A program made the translations under genes and the position numbers. A stretch of DNA of 64,000 nt from assembly GCA_963729215.1 (NCBI GenBank), contig CAVSND010000019.1, positions 248,001-312,000 of the forward strand. The letters run 5' to 3'. The DNA is from CAVQJU01 sp963729215. GTDB taxonomy: Bacteria > Acidobacteriota > Vicinamibacteria > Vicinamibacterales > CAVVIG01. The notes under the pieces are model-generated. The model searched no databases and was not told the origin of the DNA. It worked only from the letters and a program-made list of their open reading frames with translations. Shown one piece after another: positions 32,753 to 42,418 of the stretch; the stretch's first letter is position 1, and each line of letters begins with the position of its first letter.

Positions 32753-34426
32753 ATGGCGGGCAAAGAATCCCACGACACCAGAAATTTACCGGCGCCAGAC
32801 GATGGGATCTCCAGGAGACAATTCCTGGCGCGCGGCTCCATTTTTGCCGTCGCGGTTGCCGGGGTTGCATCCGACGGCCGGGCGCAGGCTGTCCCCCAAC
32901 GTGTCTCCCCAACGGATGCCGGAACCGCCCCGCAGGACCTCGCACTCGTCAACGGCAAGATCCACACGATGGACGGCTCGAAACGGGTCGTCTCGCAGGC
33001 GCTGATTCAGAACGGCCGGTTCACCGCCGTTGGCAGCAGGGTCGCGACCCGCGGCGTGAAAGTCGTCGATCTCAAAGGCCGCACGGCGATCCCCGGCCTG
33101 ATCGACGCCCACAACCATATCGTCCTCGTGGGTAATCGGCCGGGCCGCCATGTGTTGCTGGAAGATGTCTTCACCTTACCCGACATCGTCAAGCGGTACC
33201 AGTCAGCGGCTGCCGAGACGCCCGCCGGCGAGTTCATCACGACGATCGGCCCCATCGCGTCGATGCAGTTTCCCGATCAACGCCTGCCGAGCCTGAGCGA
33301 ACTGGACGCCGTCAATCGGCCGATCTATCTGAACGCGGCACAAGGCGGCGTCAGGACGAACAGCCTCGGAAAAGCGTGGCTCGAGGGGAGGGGTGTGACC
33401 GTGGCCCCCGACGGTGCGATCGCGGCCGGCGCGGCGGGAGCAGCAGGCGCGACGCTGGCGCTCCGGTTGATTCGCGAGCAATTCCTGACGGCGGAGTCGA
33501 GGAAGCGGGGCGCCTTCGAGGCGCTCCGGTACTACGCCGGGCTTGGCATCACGACACATCTCGACAACGGCGCGTTTCAGTCGGACACGCCCAGCGGCGG
33601 GGTCGCGAACGAGAACACGTACACGATGCACAATCCCTTCGTGGCGCTTGCCGCCGAGAAGCGGATGCCCGCGCGGCTTCGCTTCAATTACCTTCACCAG
33701 GATCCGCCGAACGATCCCACGCTGCCCACGCTTTCACAGAGATTGAAGAATTCGCTGCCGTTCTTCGGGAACGACTGGATCAAGAGCGGCGGCATCGGCG
33801 AGTTTACCGGCGGCGGTCTCAACGGCCTGAAGGCCATTGCCGCGGCAGGGTGGCGAGCCGAGGACCACACGCTCAACCTCGCGTCCTTCCAGGCTCTGGT
33901 AGAGAGCCGAGAGACGGTGAACGCCCAGATCCCGATCGCGAATCTCCACTGGGTCATCTCGCACGTACCGCAGGTGACCGAAGACCTGGTCAATCGGTTC
34001 AAGGCCCTGGGCGGCGGATTGCTGGTCGGCTGGGGGCCGCTCCGCACCGGCACGAACGTCGGACCCGCGTACCGGATGCTGATCGGCAACGGCATTCCCC
34101 TCGGTTACCACTCCGATGGCGGCGACATCACGGTGATCAACCCGTGGCTCAACTTCTACACGATGATCACCGGCCGGAACCTCAAGGGCGATCTCATCAA
34201 CGAAGGGCAGACGCTGACGCGTGCGGAGGTGCTCTGGCTCGCGACGGCCGCGAACAGGTGGTTCATCGGGGAGGACGACCTCGGCTCGATCGAAGCCGGC
34301 AACCATGGCGACGTCGCCGTGCTCGACCGGGATTATTTCACCGTGCCAGACGAGGACCTCAAGCATATCCGGTCTGTTCTGACCATCGTGGGTGGGAAGA
34401 TCGTCAGCGGCACGGGAGATCTCTGA
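32753..34426 (+). CDS. Tat-exported amidohydrolase (YtcJ-like)
   Basis: A metal-dependent hydrolase of about 557 residues. The N-terminus has a Tat leader, ISRRQFLARGSIFAVAVAGV. The catalytic barrel is flanked by the usual amidohydrolase parts DLALVNGKIHTMDGS and RTAIPGLIDAHNHI (H-x-H), with later GITTHLDNG, IGEFTGGGL, HWVISHVPQV, LGYHSDGGD and the closing IEAGNHGDVAVLDRDYF / VLTIVGGKIV. Members act on amides, esters or imines; the substrate is unknown. ATG 32753 is preferred because the leader follows. An inverted repeat separates it from the next gene. Confidence 0.87.
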   Translation: MAGKESHDTRNLPAPDDGISRRQFLARGSIFAVAVAGVASDGRAQAVPQRVSPTDAGTAPQDLALVNGKIHTMDGSKRVVSQALIQNGRFTAVGSRVATRGVKVVDLKGRTAIPGLIDAHNHIVLVGNRPGRHVLLEDVFTLPDIVKRYQSAAAETPAGEFITTIGPIASMQFPDQRLPSLSELDAVNRPIYLNAAQGGVRTNSLGKAWLEGRGVTVAPDGAIAAGAAGAAGATLALRLIREQFLTAESRKRGAFEALRYYAGLGITTHLDNGAFQSDTPSGGVANENTYTMHNPFVALAAEKRMPARLRFNYLHQDPPNDPTLPTLSQRLKNSLPFFGNDWIKSGGIGEFTGGGLNGLKAIAAAGWRAEDHTLNLASFQALVESRETVNAQIPIANLHWVISHVPQVTEDLVNRFKALGGGLLVGWGPLRTGTNVGPAYRMLIGNGIPLGYHSDGGDITVINPWLNFYTMITGRNLKGDLINEGQTLTRAEVLWLATAANRWFIGEDDLGSIEAGNHGDVAVLDRDYFTVPDEDLKHIRSVLTIVGGKIVSGTGDL

Positions 34427-34428
34427 GA

Positions 34429-34577
34429 CGGACGACAGGATCAACGCAGAGATCGCGGGGAAAAGGATCAACGCAGAGATCGCGGAGATCGCAGAGTCTT
34501 CTTGAATAATAACTCAGCGATCTCTGCGATCTCTGCGTTTTGATCTTCTGCTCCGCGATCTCCGTAAAGGAGTACCG
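34429..34577. repeat. Inverted repeat of GATCGCAGAG-type units
   Basis: Left: two tandem copies of GGATCAACGCAGAGATCGCGG (34438 and 34465), the second running on to GAGATCGCAGAGTC at 34498. Right: CAGCGATCTCTGCGATCTCTGCGTTTTGATC at 34514-34545, which pairs with the second left copy through a loop of about 14 A/T-rich bases. It is not like the other two repeat families in sequence but has the same plan of short tandem units facing each other. May act as terminator of the amidohydrolase gene. Confidence 0.75.
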
Positions 34578-36107
34578 ATGCGAGTGACAACCGCCGCGAG
34601 TGTTATTTGCGTCCTCGTCTCAGGCGTCGCGCTGTCCGCGGAAAGTCAGCCAATCCCGGCAGTCGCATGCGAGCAACTGGCGAGATCGCTCTCCTTCCCG
34701 AAGGCGACCGTGACGCTGGCTCAAGCTGTCGAGGCAGGTAAGTTCACGCTGCCTGGCGGCGGGGCCGCGGCGGCGAAAGCCGCGGCGAGCCTGCCGGCCT
34801 TCTGCCGCGTCACGCTGAAGATTGCGCCGTCACCAGACTCCGACATCAGATCCGAAGTCTGGCTGCCCGCCTCCGGCTGGAACGGGAAGTTCCTGCAGGT
34901 CGGCAACGGGGCGTGGGGCGGATCGATTCAATACGGCGCCCTCGGCGACGCGCTTCGTCGAGGATACGCCGCCGCCTCGACCGATACCGGCCACACGGGG
35001 ACCGACGCCAGCTTCGCGATGGGCCGTCCCGAGAAGCTGATTGATTTCGGCTATCGTTCGGTCCACGAAACGGCGGTGCTGGGCAAGGCGACCGCAGCGA
35101 CGCTGTACGGCGAGAAGCCGCGCGTCGCATATTTCGACGGGTGCTCGGGTGGCGGCCGGATGTCGTTCATGGAGGCGCAGCGTTTCCCGGACGACTTCGA
35201 CGGGATCATCGCCGGCGCGCCCGGCTACAACCGGACCGATGTGGCCTTTCAGACGCTCGGCATGGCGCAGGCGACGCACGCCAGCCCGGAGAGTTTCATT
35301 CCCGCGGCCAAGTATCCGGCGCTTCACCGGGCCGCGCTGGACACGTGCGATTCGCTCGACGGCCTCGCGGATGGCCTCATCGCCGACCCCAGTGCGTGCC
35401 GGTTCGATCCGGGAGTGCTTCAATGTCAGGGCGCCGATGGCCCCGGTTGTCTGACCGAGGCGCAGGTGGTCGCGGCGCGCAGGATTTACGCGCCGGTGCT
35501 CGATCCGAAAACCGGCGCCCGTGTCGCCAGCGGCCTCGAACCGGGGAGCGAACTGCAGTGGGGCGGCGTGGCCGGCAACCAGCCCCACTCGATGTACAAC
35601 GACCTTCTGAGGTTCGTGGTCATGAAGGACCCGAACTGGGACTACAGGACGCTCGACGTCGGGCGCCAGCTGGCGCGGGCGCGACAAGCCGACAGCGGCG
35701 TTCTTGCCGCGACATCCACCGAGCTGACACCGTTCGTGACGCGCGGAGGACGATTGCTCATGTACCACGGCTGGAGCGATCAGAACATCCCCCCGCGCGA
35801 GTCGGTGACGTATTACAACGAGCTCCTGAAAACCATGGGCAGGCAGAAGGTCGCCGAAGGTGTGCGGCTGTTCATGGTGCCCGGAATGGGGCATTGCGGG
35901 GGCGGCGACGGTCCCAACGAGTTCGACATGCTCGCGGCGCTCGAGCAGTGGCGCGAGCACGCGAAGGCTCCGAGCGAGATCCTCGCGTCCCAGAGGAACG
36001 AAGGACGCGTCATCCGCACGCGTCCGCTTTGTCCCTATCCGCAGATCGCGAAATACAAAGGGTCGGGCAGCGTCGATCGCGCCGAGAACTTTGCCTGCGC
36101 TCAGTGA
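34578..36107 (+). CDS. Tannase / feruloyl esterase family protein
   Basis: A 509-residue secreted esterase with a leader (VICVLVSGVALSAESQ). The tannase-family catalytic set is visible: nucleophile Ser in DGCSGGGRMSFMEAQR near residue 192, Asp in YHGWSDQNIPPRE near 400, and His in PGMGHCGGGDGP near 438. The cysteines next to the Ser and His (GCSGG, GHCGG) form the family's typical disulfide. The CDSLDGLADGLIADP stretch is the calcium-binding lid element of the family. It cuts ester bonds of plant phenolics such as gallate or ferulate esters; which one cannot be told. The start has an AAGGAGTACCG ribosome site. Confidence 0.92.
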   Translation: MRVTTAASVICVLVSGVALSAESQPIPAVACEQLARSLSFPKATVTLAQAVEAGKFTLPGGGAAAAKAAASLPAFCRVTLKIAPSPDSDIRSEVWLPASGWNGKFLQVGNGAWGGSIQYGALGDALRRGYAAASTDTGHTGTDASFAMGRPEKLIDFGYRSVHETAVLGKATAATLYGEKPRVAYFDGCSGGGRMSFMEAQRFPDDFDGIIAGAPGYNRTDVAFQTLGMAQATHASPESFIPAAKYPALHRAALDTCDSLDGLADGLIADPSACRFDPGVLQCQGADGPGCLTEAQVVAARRIYAPVLDPKTGARVASGLEPGSELQWGGVAGNQPHSMYNDLLRFVVMKDPNWDYRTLDVGRQLARARQADSGVLAATSTELTPFVTRGGRLLMYHGWSDQNIPPRESVTYYNELLKTMGRQKVAEGVRLFMVPGMGHCGGGDGPNEFDMLAALEQWREHAKAPSEILASQRNEGRVIRTRPLCPYPQIAKYKGSGSVDRAENFACAQ

Positions 36108-36114
36108 GCCGTTT

Positions 36115-36846
36115 CTACTTACTGCAGCCTTTCTTCGTCTCTTCGAAGCCGTCGAACAGCCGCCCCGCATTGGCTCCGGCGAGTGTCTCGAGGCGGTGCG
36201 GCTGCCCTTTCTCGACCGTATAGCGCGCAACCGTCCCCCGCGCGCGCAGGAACTCAGCCTCCTGCTTCATCTCGTCGTGCCATCTGTATTCGTCGAATTC
36301 TCCGACGTACATGAACACGCACATCTTCGAAATGGCCTGGAGCCTGGCCGCGCTCGGCTCCCACATGTATCCCGGGAAGGCTGTCACAGAAAGGAAGAAC
36401 TGCGGATTCGCGGCCGCGACATGAAACGCGGCGATGCCGCCGTTGGACGGCCCGGCGATGTGAAACTTGTTGTCCTGAATCTTGTAGTCCGCAAGCATCG
36501 CCTTGAGAAACTCGGGAAAGATGCGGGCTCCGCCCTCGAAAAACAACTGACCATCCGGTGCGGCGGGGGCGATGACGATGTAGCCCCGCTTCTCGGCCTC
36601 CGCGCGAAAGTTGCGGCCAAGAATCGCGTCCACCGTGTTCATGGTCTGTGGACCACCGCCGAGTGCCAGAATGCCGGGATACGGGGTGGCCGGATCGTAA
36701 CCGCTCGGAAGGACGACTTTGTACTGGACGGTCGTGCCGCCGATCTTCTTCGTTTTCTCCAGCTGCTCTGCGCCGAGAGGCCGTGACCAGGTCACGGCGG
36801 CGATCGCCGCGGCCGCAAGCAGCAACTTCGCGAGCCGTTTCAGCAT
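36115..36846 (-). CDS. Secreted alpha/beta-hydrolase (esterase/depolymerase-like)
   Basis: A 243-residue exported hydrolase with a leader (LAKLLLAAAAIAAVTWS). The nucleophile elbow is GPSNGGIAAFH (G-x-S-x-G) near residue 146; the acid is likely Asp in VGEFDEYRW and the base His in KGQPHRLETL. The layout resembles PHB-depolymerase or LpqC-type esterases. A strong ribosome site (GGAGGAAA, nine bases before ATG 36846) fixes the start and rules out a longer frame reaching 37101. It converges on the tannase gene with a seven-base gap. Confidence 0.82.
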   Translation of the reverse strand: MLKRLAKLLLAAAAIAAVTWSRPLGAEQLEKTKKIGGTTVQYKVVLPSGYDPATPYPGILALGGGPQTMNTVDAILGRNFRAEAEKRGYIVIAPAAPDGQLFFEGGARIFPEFLKAMLADYKIQDNKFHIAGPSNGGIAAFHVAAANPQFFLSVTAFPGYMWEPSAARLQAISKMCVFMYVGEFDEYRWHDEMKQEAEFLRARGTVARYTVEKGQPHRLETLAGANAGRLFDGFEETKKGCSK

Positions 36847-36878
36847 GGGGCGGTTTCCTCCATTTGATCGGTCAGATG

Positions 36879-37640
36879 TTACACTCCGGACAGGGGACCT
36901 GGTACGGACGGTTTGAGCCACTCCATCACGAGGAACCAGGGCACGCGCGAATAGCTCGTCGCCCGCGAAGCGGGCGCTTCGTCCACTGGTGCCGGCTCGT
37001 CGAAATATGCGAGGACAAGGCCCGCGCCAAGGAGGAGTTTGAAATACGCGCTCAGCGGACGGTGATGATTGACGATGCGGATGCCCCTGTATTCGATCCA
37101 CATCGTGCGTTCCTGCAGGTAGTGGTCGATCGCGTAGTGGAGGCGCCGCCCGTTTCTGTCCTTGATCCAGCCGTCCTCCCCGCCCGCCGTGTTGAAGCCG
37201 GTGAGGTTTGCGATGAGGAGGCTTCCGCCGGGCTTGAGGACACGCGCCATCTCCGGAATGGCAGACTCGATGTTTGAAATGTCGATGAGCGAGAGGTAGC
37301 TGACGACGAGGTCGAACGACCCGTCTTCGAACGGCAGGTGTTCGGCGGTCGCTTCGTGATACACGCCGTCCTCATCGCGAGCCCGTGCCGCGGCGATCAG
37401 CGCGGGCGTCGGATCGATCCCCACCGTGTCCACACCGTGCGACTTGAGCATGCGGCAGAAACGGCCTTCGCCGCACCCGACGTCGAGAGCCGTCCTCGGC
37501 GAACGCGCCAGCGCGCGAGGCACCATGATGGGATCGAGGACATACCGGCGGCCGAAGTCGCCATGTTCACCCATGTCGGCGATCCAGGCGTCGGCCGAAC
37601 GCTGCCATCCATTGTTCACGGCTGACATCCTACTCGACAC
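36879..37640 (-). CDS. Class I SAM-dependent methyltransferase
   Basis: A 253-residue cytoplasmic methyltransferase of the Methyltransf_11 kind. SAM-binding motif I is TALDVGCGEGRFCRML near residues 51-66, then VGIDPTPALI (motif post-I with the acidic end), ATAEHLPFEDGSFDLVVSYLSL (motifs II and III) and ARVLKPGGSLLIANL. The C-terminal part (YRGIRIVNHHRPLSAYFKLLLGAG) gives the acceptor site, which is not recognised. It precedes the hydrolase at 36846 by 33 bases on the same strand. Confidence 0.85.
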   Translation of the reverse strand: MSSRMSAVNNGWQRSADAWIADMGEHGDFGRRYVLDPIMVPRALARSPRTALDVGCGEGRFCRMLKSHGVDTVGIDPTPALIAAARARDEDGVYHEATAEHLPFEDGSFDLVVSYLSLIDISNIESAIPEMARVLKPGGSLLIANLTGFNTAGGEDGWIKDRNGRRLHYAIDHYLQERTMWIEYRGIRIVNHHRPLSAYFKLLLGAGLVLAYFDEPAPVDEAPASRATSYSRVPWFLVMEWLKPSVPGPLSGV

Positions 37641-37867
37641 GGCGAGGCGATCTGAGGCGGGCGAAGACTGAGAATGAGTCCTTCATGGTCGACGGACTGG
37701 GCAAACCACCCGGCTTGTTGAGATCCTGATTCTGGGAAAGCCGGTACAGTTCACCCCAAATTCAGGGACTCTTGACGGATAGTCATCAACACGATGTCGG
37801 CCAGATACATGGGATTCCGTCTGGCATCATAGTTGCTTCAGCAGTGAGGCCGATCTAGGTCTCTGCC

Positions 37868-39346
37868 GTGAATAAAAACCGAACCACGAAGAAAACCCGA
37901 AGAAACGCCCTGCGGGCTGTGAGCGGAACCCGTACCGCTGTCAGCAGGCGACGTTTCCTCGGGTCGGTTGCTGCCGGCGTTGGCGCGTCATCACTGCTCC
38001 AATCCAAGTTCAGCATTGTTTCGTCAGTTCTGGAGGCTCAGAGGCTGCAGGCGCCTCAGATGCCCCGGGTTACGATCAGCAAGCCGGTCCTGACCGCGAG
38101 CGATTTTCAGTACGCCGGACTCTTCACGCTGCCGGCGCCGACCGCCGGCGTTCGTTTCGGGTACTCCACGGGCGCCCTGACCGCGCGGCGCGTCGGCGGC
38201 GCCTTACAGTTCCTCGTGACCGGGGTCAACGCGGAGGCCGGCGGATTGCCGGGCGACCTCGTCCACGAGGTGAGTTACCCGGGATCCGGATCAAGCGTCG
38301 CGGCCGCCCCACGCGCCACGTTGATCCGGACGTGGGGCGATGTCTATCAGGGGAAGCGCCTCATCGCAAACCCCAACGTCTTCCCGACGCGTGGCCTGCA
38401 TTGGGCCAACAACCAGCTGTACTGGGCCTACGGCGACGCCTACAACGTCGTCTCGAACCACGACCCCTCGATTGGCACGTCGGTCCTGAATGCGGACGGG
38501 AGCGTCCAGGCATACGGACCCTGGCGCACGCAGGAGCACTCGCAAAAGACCCGGGGCTACATGCTGACGGTGCCGACGTGGTTCACGCCGTACACCAACG
38601 GCAGCACGTTCGGTGTGGGCGCCCCGATCACCTCGAGTGACCTCCAGTCCCCGTGGGGGGCATTTCTGGCCGCGGCATCACTGCCGTCCAACAGCACACC
38701 GGCCGACGTGCCACGGACGTCTCACGCCTCAATGGCCTGCCAGCGGCTGATTTACCACGACATCAACAACAAGCAGCGCCGCGACACGAACTACAACTAC
38801 TGCGACTACAACGTCAAGTACGACGCCTCGAAGGGCGGATATACCCACGACGGTTCCCCGGAGTTCACACTGATCGATACGATGTCTGCGGCCGCCTGGA
38901 TCGATCTGCCGACGAAGCACGGCGTGGTGTTCCTCGGTCAGCTCGCCAGCACGATTCCCGGATTCCGCTACGGGGATGGGGGGACGACCTGTCACGTCTG
39001 GTACGGCGTGCCCACGTGCGTCCACGGGCAGAGCGGGGCGCCGGTCTCGCAGGGTACAGGTCCGGCCGCCGGCACGATGGTGCCCTACCTGTGGGTGTAC
39101 GACCCGGCGGACCTGGTGCAGTCCGCACAAGGTCGCGTCAAGCCCTCGTCGTTCGACCCGAGCTCGGTGATCCCCGTCAGCTCGATTAGCACGATGTCCG
39201 GCCAGGCGAACGCGATGTGCATGTTCGGCGGCGCGTACTTCGACGCGTTGACGAGTACGCTCTTCGTGTCACAAGTCGGCATTGATTGGACGGCCAATCC
39301 CGTCGAGTCCCAGCCGGTCGTCCACGTGTTCAAGATTCGAGGATGA
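37868..39346 (+). CDS. Tat-exported protein of unknown function
   Basis: A 492-residue protein. After a basic N-terminus a Tat leader is seen, VSRRRFLGSVAAGVGASSLL. The mature protein is rich in Gly, Thr, Tyr and Trp, with repeated strand-like pieces (DFQYAGLFTLPAP, RGLHWANNQLYWAYGD, KHGVVFLGQLASTIPGF, VPYLWVYDPADLVQ), suggesting a beta-propeller or beta-helix-like secreted fold. Cysteines in TTCHVWYGVPTCVHG may pair. No family is recognised. The ATG of the next gene overlaps the TGA (ATGA). Confidence 0.65.
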   Translation: MNKNRTTKKTRRNALRAVSGTRTAVSRRRFLGSVAAGVGASSLLQSKFSIVSSVLEAQRLQAPQMPRVTISKPVLTASDFQYAGLFTLPAPTAGVRFGYSTGALTARRVGGALQFLVTGVNAEAGGLPGDLVHEVSYPGSGSSVAAAPRATLIRTWGDVYQGKRLIANPNVFPTRGLHWANNQLYWAYGDAYNVVSNHDPSIGTSVLNADGSVQAYGPWRTQEHSQKTRGYMLTVPTWFTPYTNGSTFGVGAPITSSDLQSPWGAFLAAASLPSNSTPADVPRTSHASMACQRLIYHDINNKQRRDTNYNYCDYNVKYDASKGGYTHDGSPEFTLIDTMSAAAWIDLPTKHGVVFLGQLASTIPGFRYGDGGTTCHVWYGVPTCVHGQSGAPVSQGTGPAAGTMVPYLWVYDPADLVQSAQGRVKPSSFDPSSVIPVSSISTMSGQANAMCMFGGAYFDALTSTLFVSQVGIDWTANPVESQPVVHVFKIRG

Positions 39347-40143
39347 ATCTCAGGAAGGCTGGCATGGTACGGAATCAGATGGACCAACTCGCAATCATCG
39401 ATCGGATCTTTGCTGACAGGCCCCCATTTCATCGCATTGAAACGGAGGTCAGCACACCTCGTTTCGCCACCCACACGTCGGCATTGCCGGCGTCGGAGCT
39501 GGCTGGATTCGAGAATCTCAAAGGCCGGCAGCACTGGGGCATCTCGCCCGAGTTTGGTCGCGCCCTGATTGGCTTGATCAAGCCGGGAATGACGACGCTC
39601 GAAACCGGCTCAGGGGCGTCGACATTGATCTTCGCCATCGGCGGGGCCAGTCATACTTCAGTCACTCCTGATTCAACCGAGGTCAGCGAGATTCGTAAGT
39701 ACGCGCGTCAGACCAACATCGATCTCTCTCGCGTGACCTTTGCAGTCGAGGCATCGGAATCGTATTTGCCAACAGCTTCCGGCGACCTCGATATCGTCCT
39801 GATCGACGGGAAGCATACGTTCCCCTGGCCCATTCTCGACTGGCATCACACTGCGGAACGACTCCGAGTGGGCGGCTTGATGATGTTGGATGACACGCAG
39901 CTTCGGTCGGTCGCCATTCTCCGCGACTTTTTGGCAGCCGATACGGTGCGATGGAACTTTCACGGCGTCATCGGAGGCAGGACCGCTGTATTCCGCAAGG
40001 TGGCTGGTCCGATACACGATGTGGCCTGGCATGAGCATCCATGGACGGCTCTTTGGAAAGAGCCCCGGAGACCCATACATAAGCGCATCATCGGTCGGGT
40101 GTTACGCTCTTTCAGGCCAGACGGGAACGGAGGCTCGAGGTAG
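39343..40143 (+). CDS. Class I methyltransferase-like protein
   Basis: About 266 residues. GMTTLETGSGASTLIFAIGG is a motif I of class I methyltransferases, followed by HTSVTPDSTEV and DLDIVLIDGKHTFPWPILDW, as in O-methyltransferase or class I-like proteins found in polysaccharide loci; LRVGGLMMLDDTQLRSV is the strand 5 region. ATG 39343 overlaps the previous stop and is taken because of that coupling; an ATG at 39364 is an alternative. Lower G+C and different codon choice than upstream genes mark the start of the surface-polysaccharide region. The acceptor is unknown. Confidence 0.7.
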   Translation: MNLRKAGMVRNQMDQLAIIDRIFADRPPFHRIETEVSTPRFATHTSALPASELAGFENLKGRQHWGISPEFGRALIGLIKPGMTTLETGSGASTLIFAIGGASHTSVTPDSTEVSEIRKYARQTNIDLSRVTFAVEASESYLPTASGDLDIVLIDGKHTFPWPILDWHHTAERLRVGGLMMLDDTQLRSVAILRDFLAADTVRWNFHGVIGGRTAVFRKVAGPIHDVAWHEHPWTALWKEPRRPIHKRIIGRVLRSFRPDGNGGSR

Positions 40144-40144
40144 G

Positions 40145-41314
40145 TCAGGTCTCAAGCGTGAGTTCGCGATGGAGCGCCTCAACCTCTTGAGCGGCTCGCT
40201 CCCACGTAAAAGACTGCACGACCCGCCGCCGGCCCGCCGCTCCCATGGTCGCTCGCAATGTCGGCGACCTGACGAGCGTGCGAATCGCATCCGCGAGTTC
40301 GCCGCTATTCGTTCCTGCCACGAGCAAACCCGTCTCTCCGTCTGCAACCGCCTCCGGCACGCCGCCATTTCTGCCGCCGATCGACGGCTTTCCTGTCGCG
40401 GCCGCCTCCAGGAACACCATGCCGAATCCCTCGACGTCGGACGCGTCTTTGACGAGTTGGCATCAGGAAGATATCGCAGGCGGCGTAGAGGCTCGGCAGT
40501 CGATCGTCGGACACACCGCCAAGAAAACGGACATGTTGCTGGACGGCACGTGCGCGGGCAAGATCTTCGAGCCGGGCCCGTTCCTCTCCGTCGCCGGCGA
40601 TCAGGTACTGCAACCCGGGGAACTCGCCGTGGAGAAGGGCGATGGCTTCAATCACGAGGTCATGGCCCTTGCGCCGCTGGAGTCGCCCCACCGACAGCAG
40701 CACCGGAGCATCCGAGGATGCGAACGGCGCTCGGGCAGCGGTCGCATCGATGTCCGGCCTGAATCGCTCCGTGTCGACGCCCGGGTAGATCGTCCGCACT
40801 CGGTGTGCCGGTACCCCAAGGCTTCCAATCAGGCCGGCCGTGAACTTGCTGTTCGCGATCATGGTGGAGGCGTTTCGGCACACGCGCCGTGACAGCCAGG
40901 CATGCTCGCGCGAGGTCAGTGCCGCGGAGAGGTCCTCACCGTGCGCCCAGCAGACATAGCGCGCCGAGCGGGTGAAAGGTAGCGCGAAACAAGCGCGGGC
41001 AGTCCCTCCGGCAAAGGACGGGCGGCGTGAACGAACATCCCCGGGTTGTGGTGCGTATGGGAGCGAATCGCTCGAGCGACTCGCCAGATTGCGCGGACTT
41101 CCCCGAGCGAGCGCGCGCCCCGCTTCCGCGACTCGATTCGAACCCACTTCCGAGATAGTCCCGCCAAGGGCACGGATGAATACGATGCCACAGGGTCGGC
41201 AAGCACTGTCACCTTGACGGCAGGCATCCTTCCATAGACATTGGCGAAGAGCGCGGCGCTGCCGCCCACGGCTGGCGGAAAGAGTTCGGTTACGAGTAGG
41301 ATGTCCGCGCTCAT
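40145..41314 (-). CDS. Glycosyltransferase family 4, two frame breaks
   Basis: Retaining GT-B glycosyltransferase (about 388 residues joined). The N-terminus ILLVTELFPPAVGGSAALFANV is the usual donor-independent opening; the middle has VCWAHGEDLSAAL, TIYPGVDTERFRPD, LSVGRLQRRKGHDLVIEAI and YLIAGDGEERARLE; the end has MVFLEAAATGKPSIGGRNGGVPEAV, the E-x(7)-E-type nucleotide-sugar site. Frames change near 40990 and 40450. It faces the next GT2 gene across a 100-base gap. Donor and acceptor sugars are unknown. Confidence 0.8.
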
Positions 41315-41412
41315 GTCACGATGTCAGTCAATATATCCGAGAGCCTGCCTGACATGAACTACCTCTTTGACACAGGTCTAACCGGGGCTTTCGCGCAAAG
41401 CGCAGGAACAGC

Positions 41413-42394
41413 ATGCCACCCCAGGTATCAATCATCGTGCCCGTCTACAATCGGGAACAGTTCATTGTGGAATGCATCCAGTCGGTGTCGCAGCAGTCTT
41501 TCAGAGACTTTGAGTTGATCATCGTCGACGATGGCTCCACCGACGATTCGAGAAGTATTGCAGAATCCACACTGAAACAATTCGATCTGGCGGGAGGTGT
41601 CATCAGCATCCCGAACAGTGGACCAGACATCGCGCGAGACAAAGGCTTGGAACGTGCGCGTGGTCAATACATTGCCCTGCTCGACAGTGATGACCTCTGG
41701 GAGCGTGAGTACCTGGAGTACATGCTGACGAATCTTCATGAGCACGTCGGCGCGACGTTTGCGTTTTCGGATTTCCATATTCGTGACGAAGACGCCTCCG
41801 CTATCTATACAAAATCGTCGACCCTGCGAACTGATCGACACGGTGACCGAGCATCAGGCCGACGCTGAGTGCGTCCTCATCGAGGAACACCTGTTCCAGT
41901 ATTTGCTTCAAGAGCAGCCGATATTTATCGGCGCGTTGGTGTTCGAGAGAGAAGTGTTGGCCAGGACGGGGTGCATGACGAGGTACATTCAGCGACGAAT
42001 CGGCTCGCTCGAGTGGGAATTCATTTTGCGATTGGCACTCACAGGACCGGCGTTGTACTGCAGGAAACCACTAGTCACTATTCGAAAACACCACGGCAAT
42101 ATCAGCGCCGAGTACACAACACAAGTCGAAGGAGAGCTGGCCGTCCTTGAGACCGTTCGGGAGCACTATCAGCTGACGAAGAGTGACAGGCGACTGATCG
42201 ACCGCGAGGTGTCCAAGCGAAGTCTGTCCGTGGGCTACCAGTATTTCAGCCGGGGGATGTACCCGCAGGCGCGCAATGCGCTGCGCGGATCCATGCTGCA
42301 CAGGCCGACCGTGCGCGCCGCGAAGTATTACTGCCTGTCGATGTTGCCGGACTCATTCCTTCGTGGCACCAGGAACCTGCTCGGCAAGTCGTGA
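41413..42394 (+). CDS. Glycosyltransferase family 2, one frame break
   Basis: Inverting GT-A glycosyltransferase of about 326 residues. The opening VSIIVPVYNREQFIVECIQSV, with ELIIVDDGSTDDS and IALLDSDDLWE (the DxD-type metal site), is a clear GT2 signature. The frame changes near 41830; the second half (IGALVFEREVLARTG, LEWEFILRLALTGP, VTIRKHHGNIS) is the typical acceptor part, ending at a conserved-looking LLGKS. ATG 41413. One of few plus-strand genes in this block. Confidence 0.8.
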
Positions 42395-42418
42395 TTGCGA
42401 GAGTCTTCTCCGCCCGCT

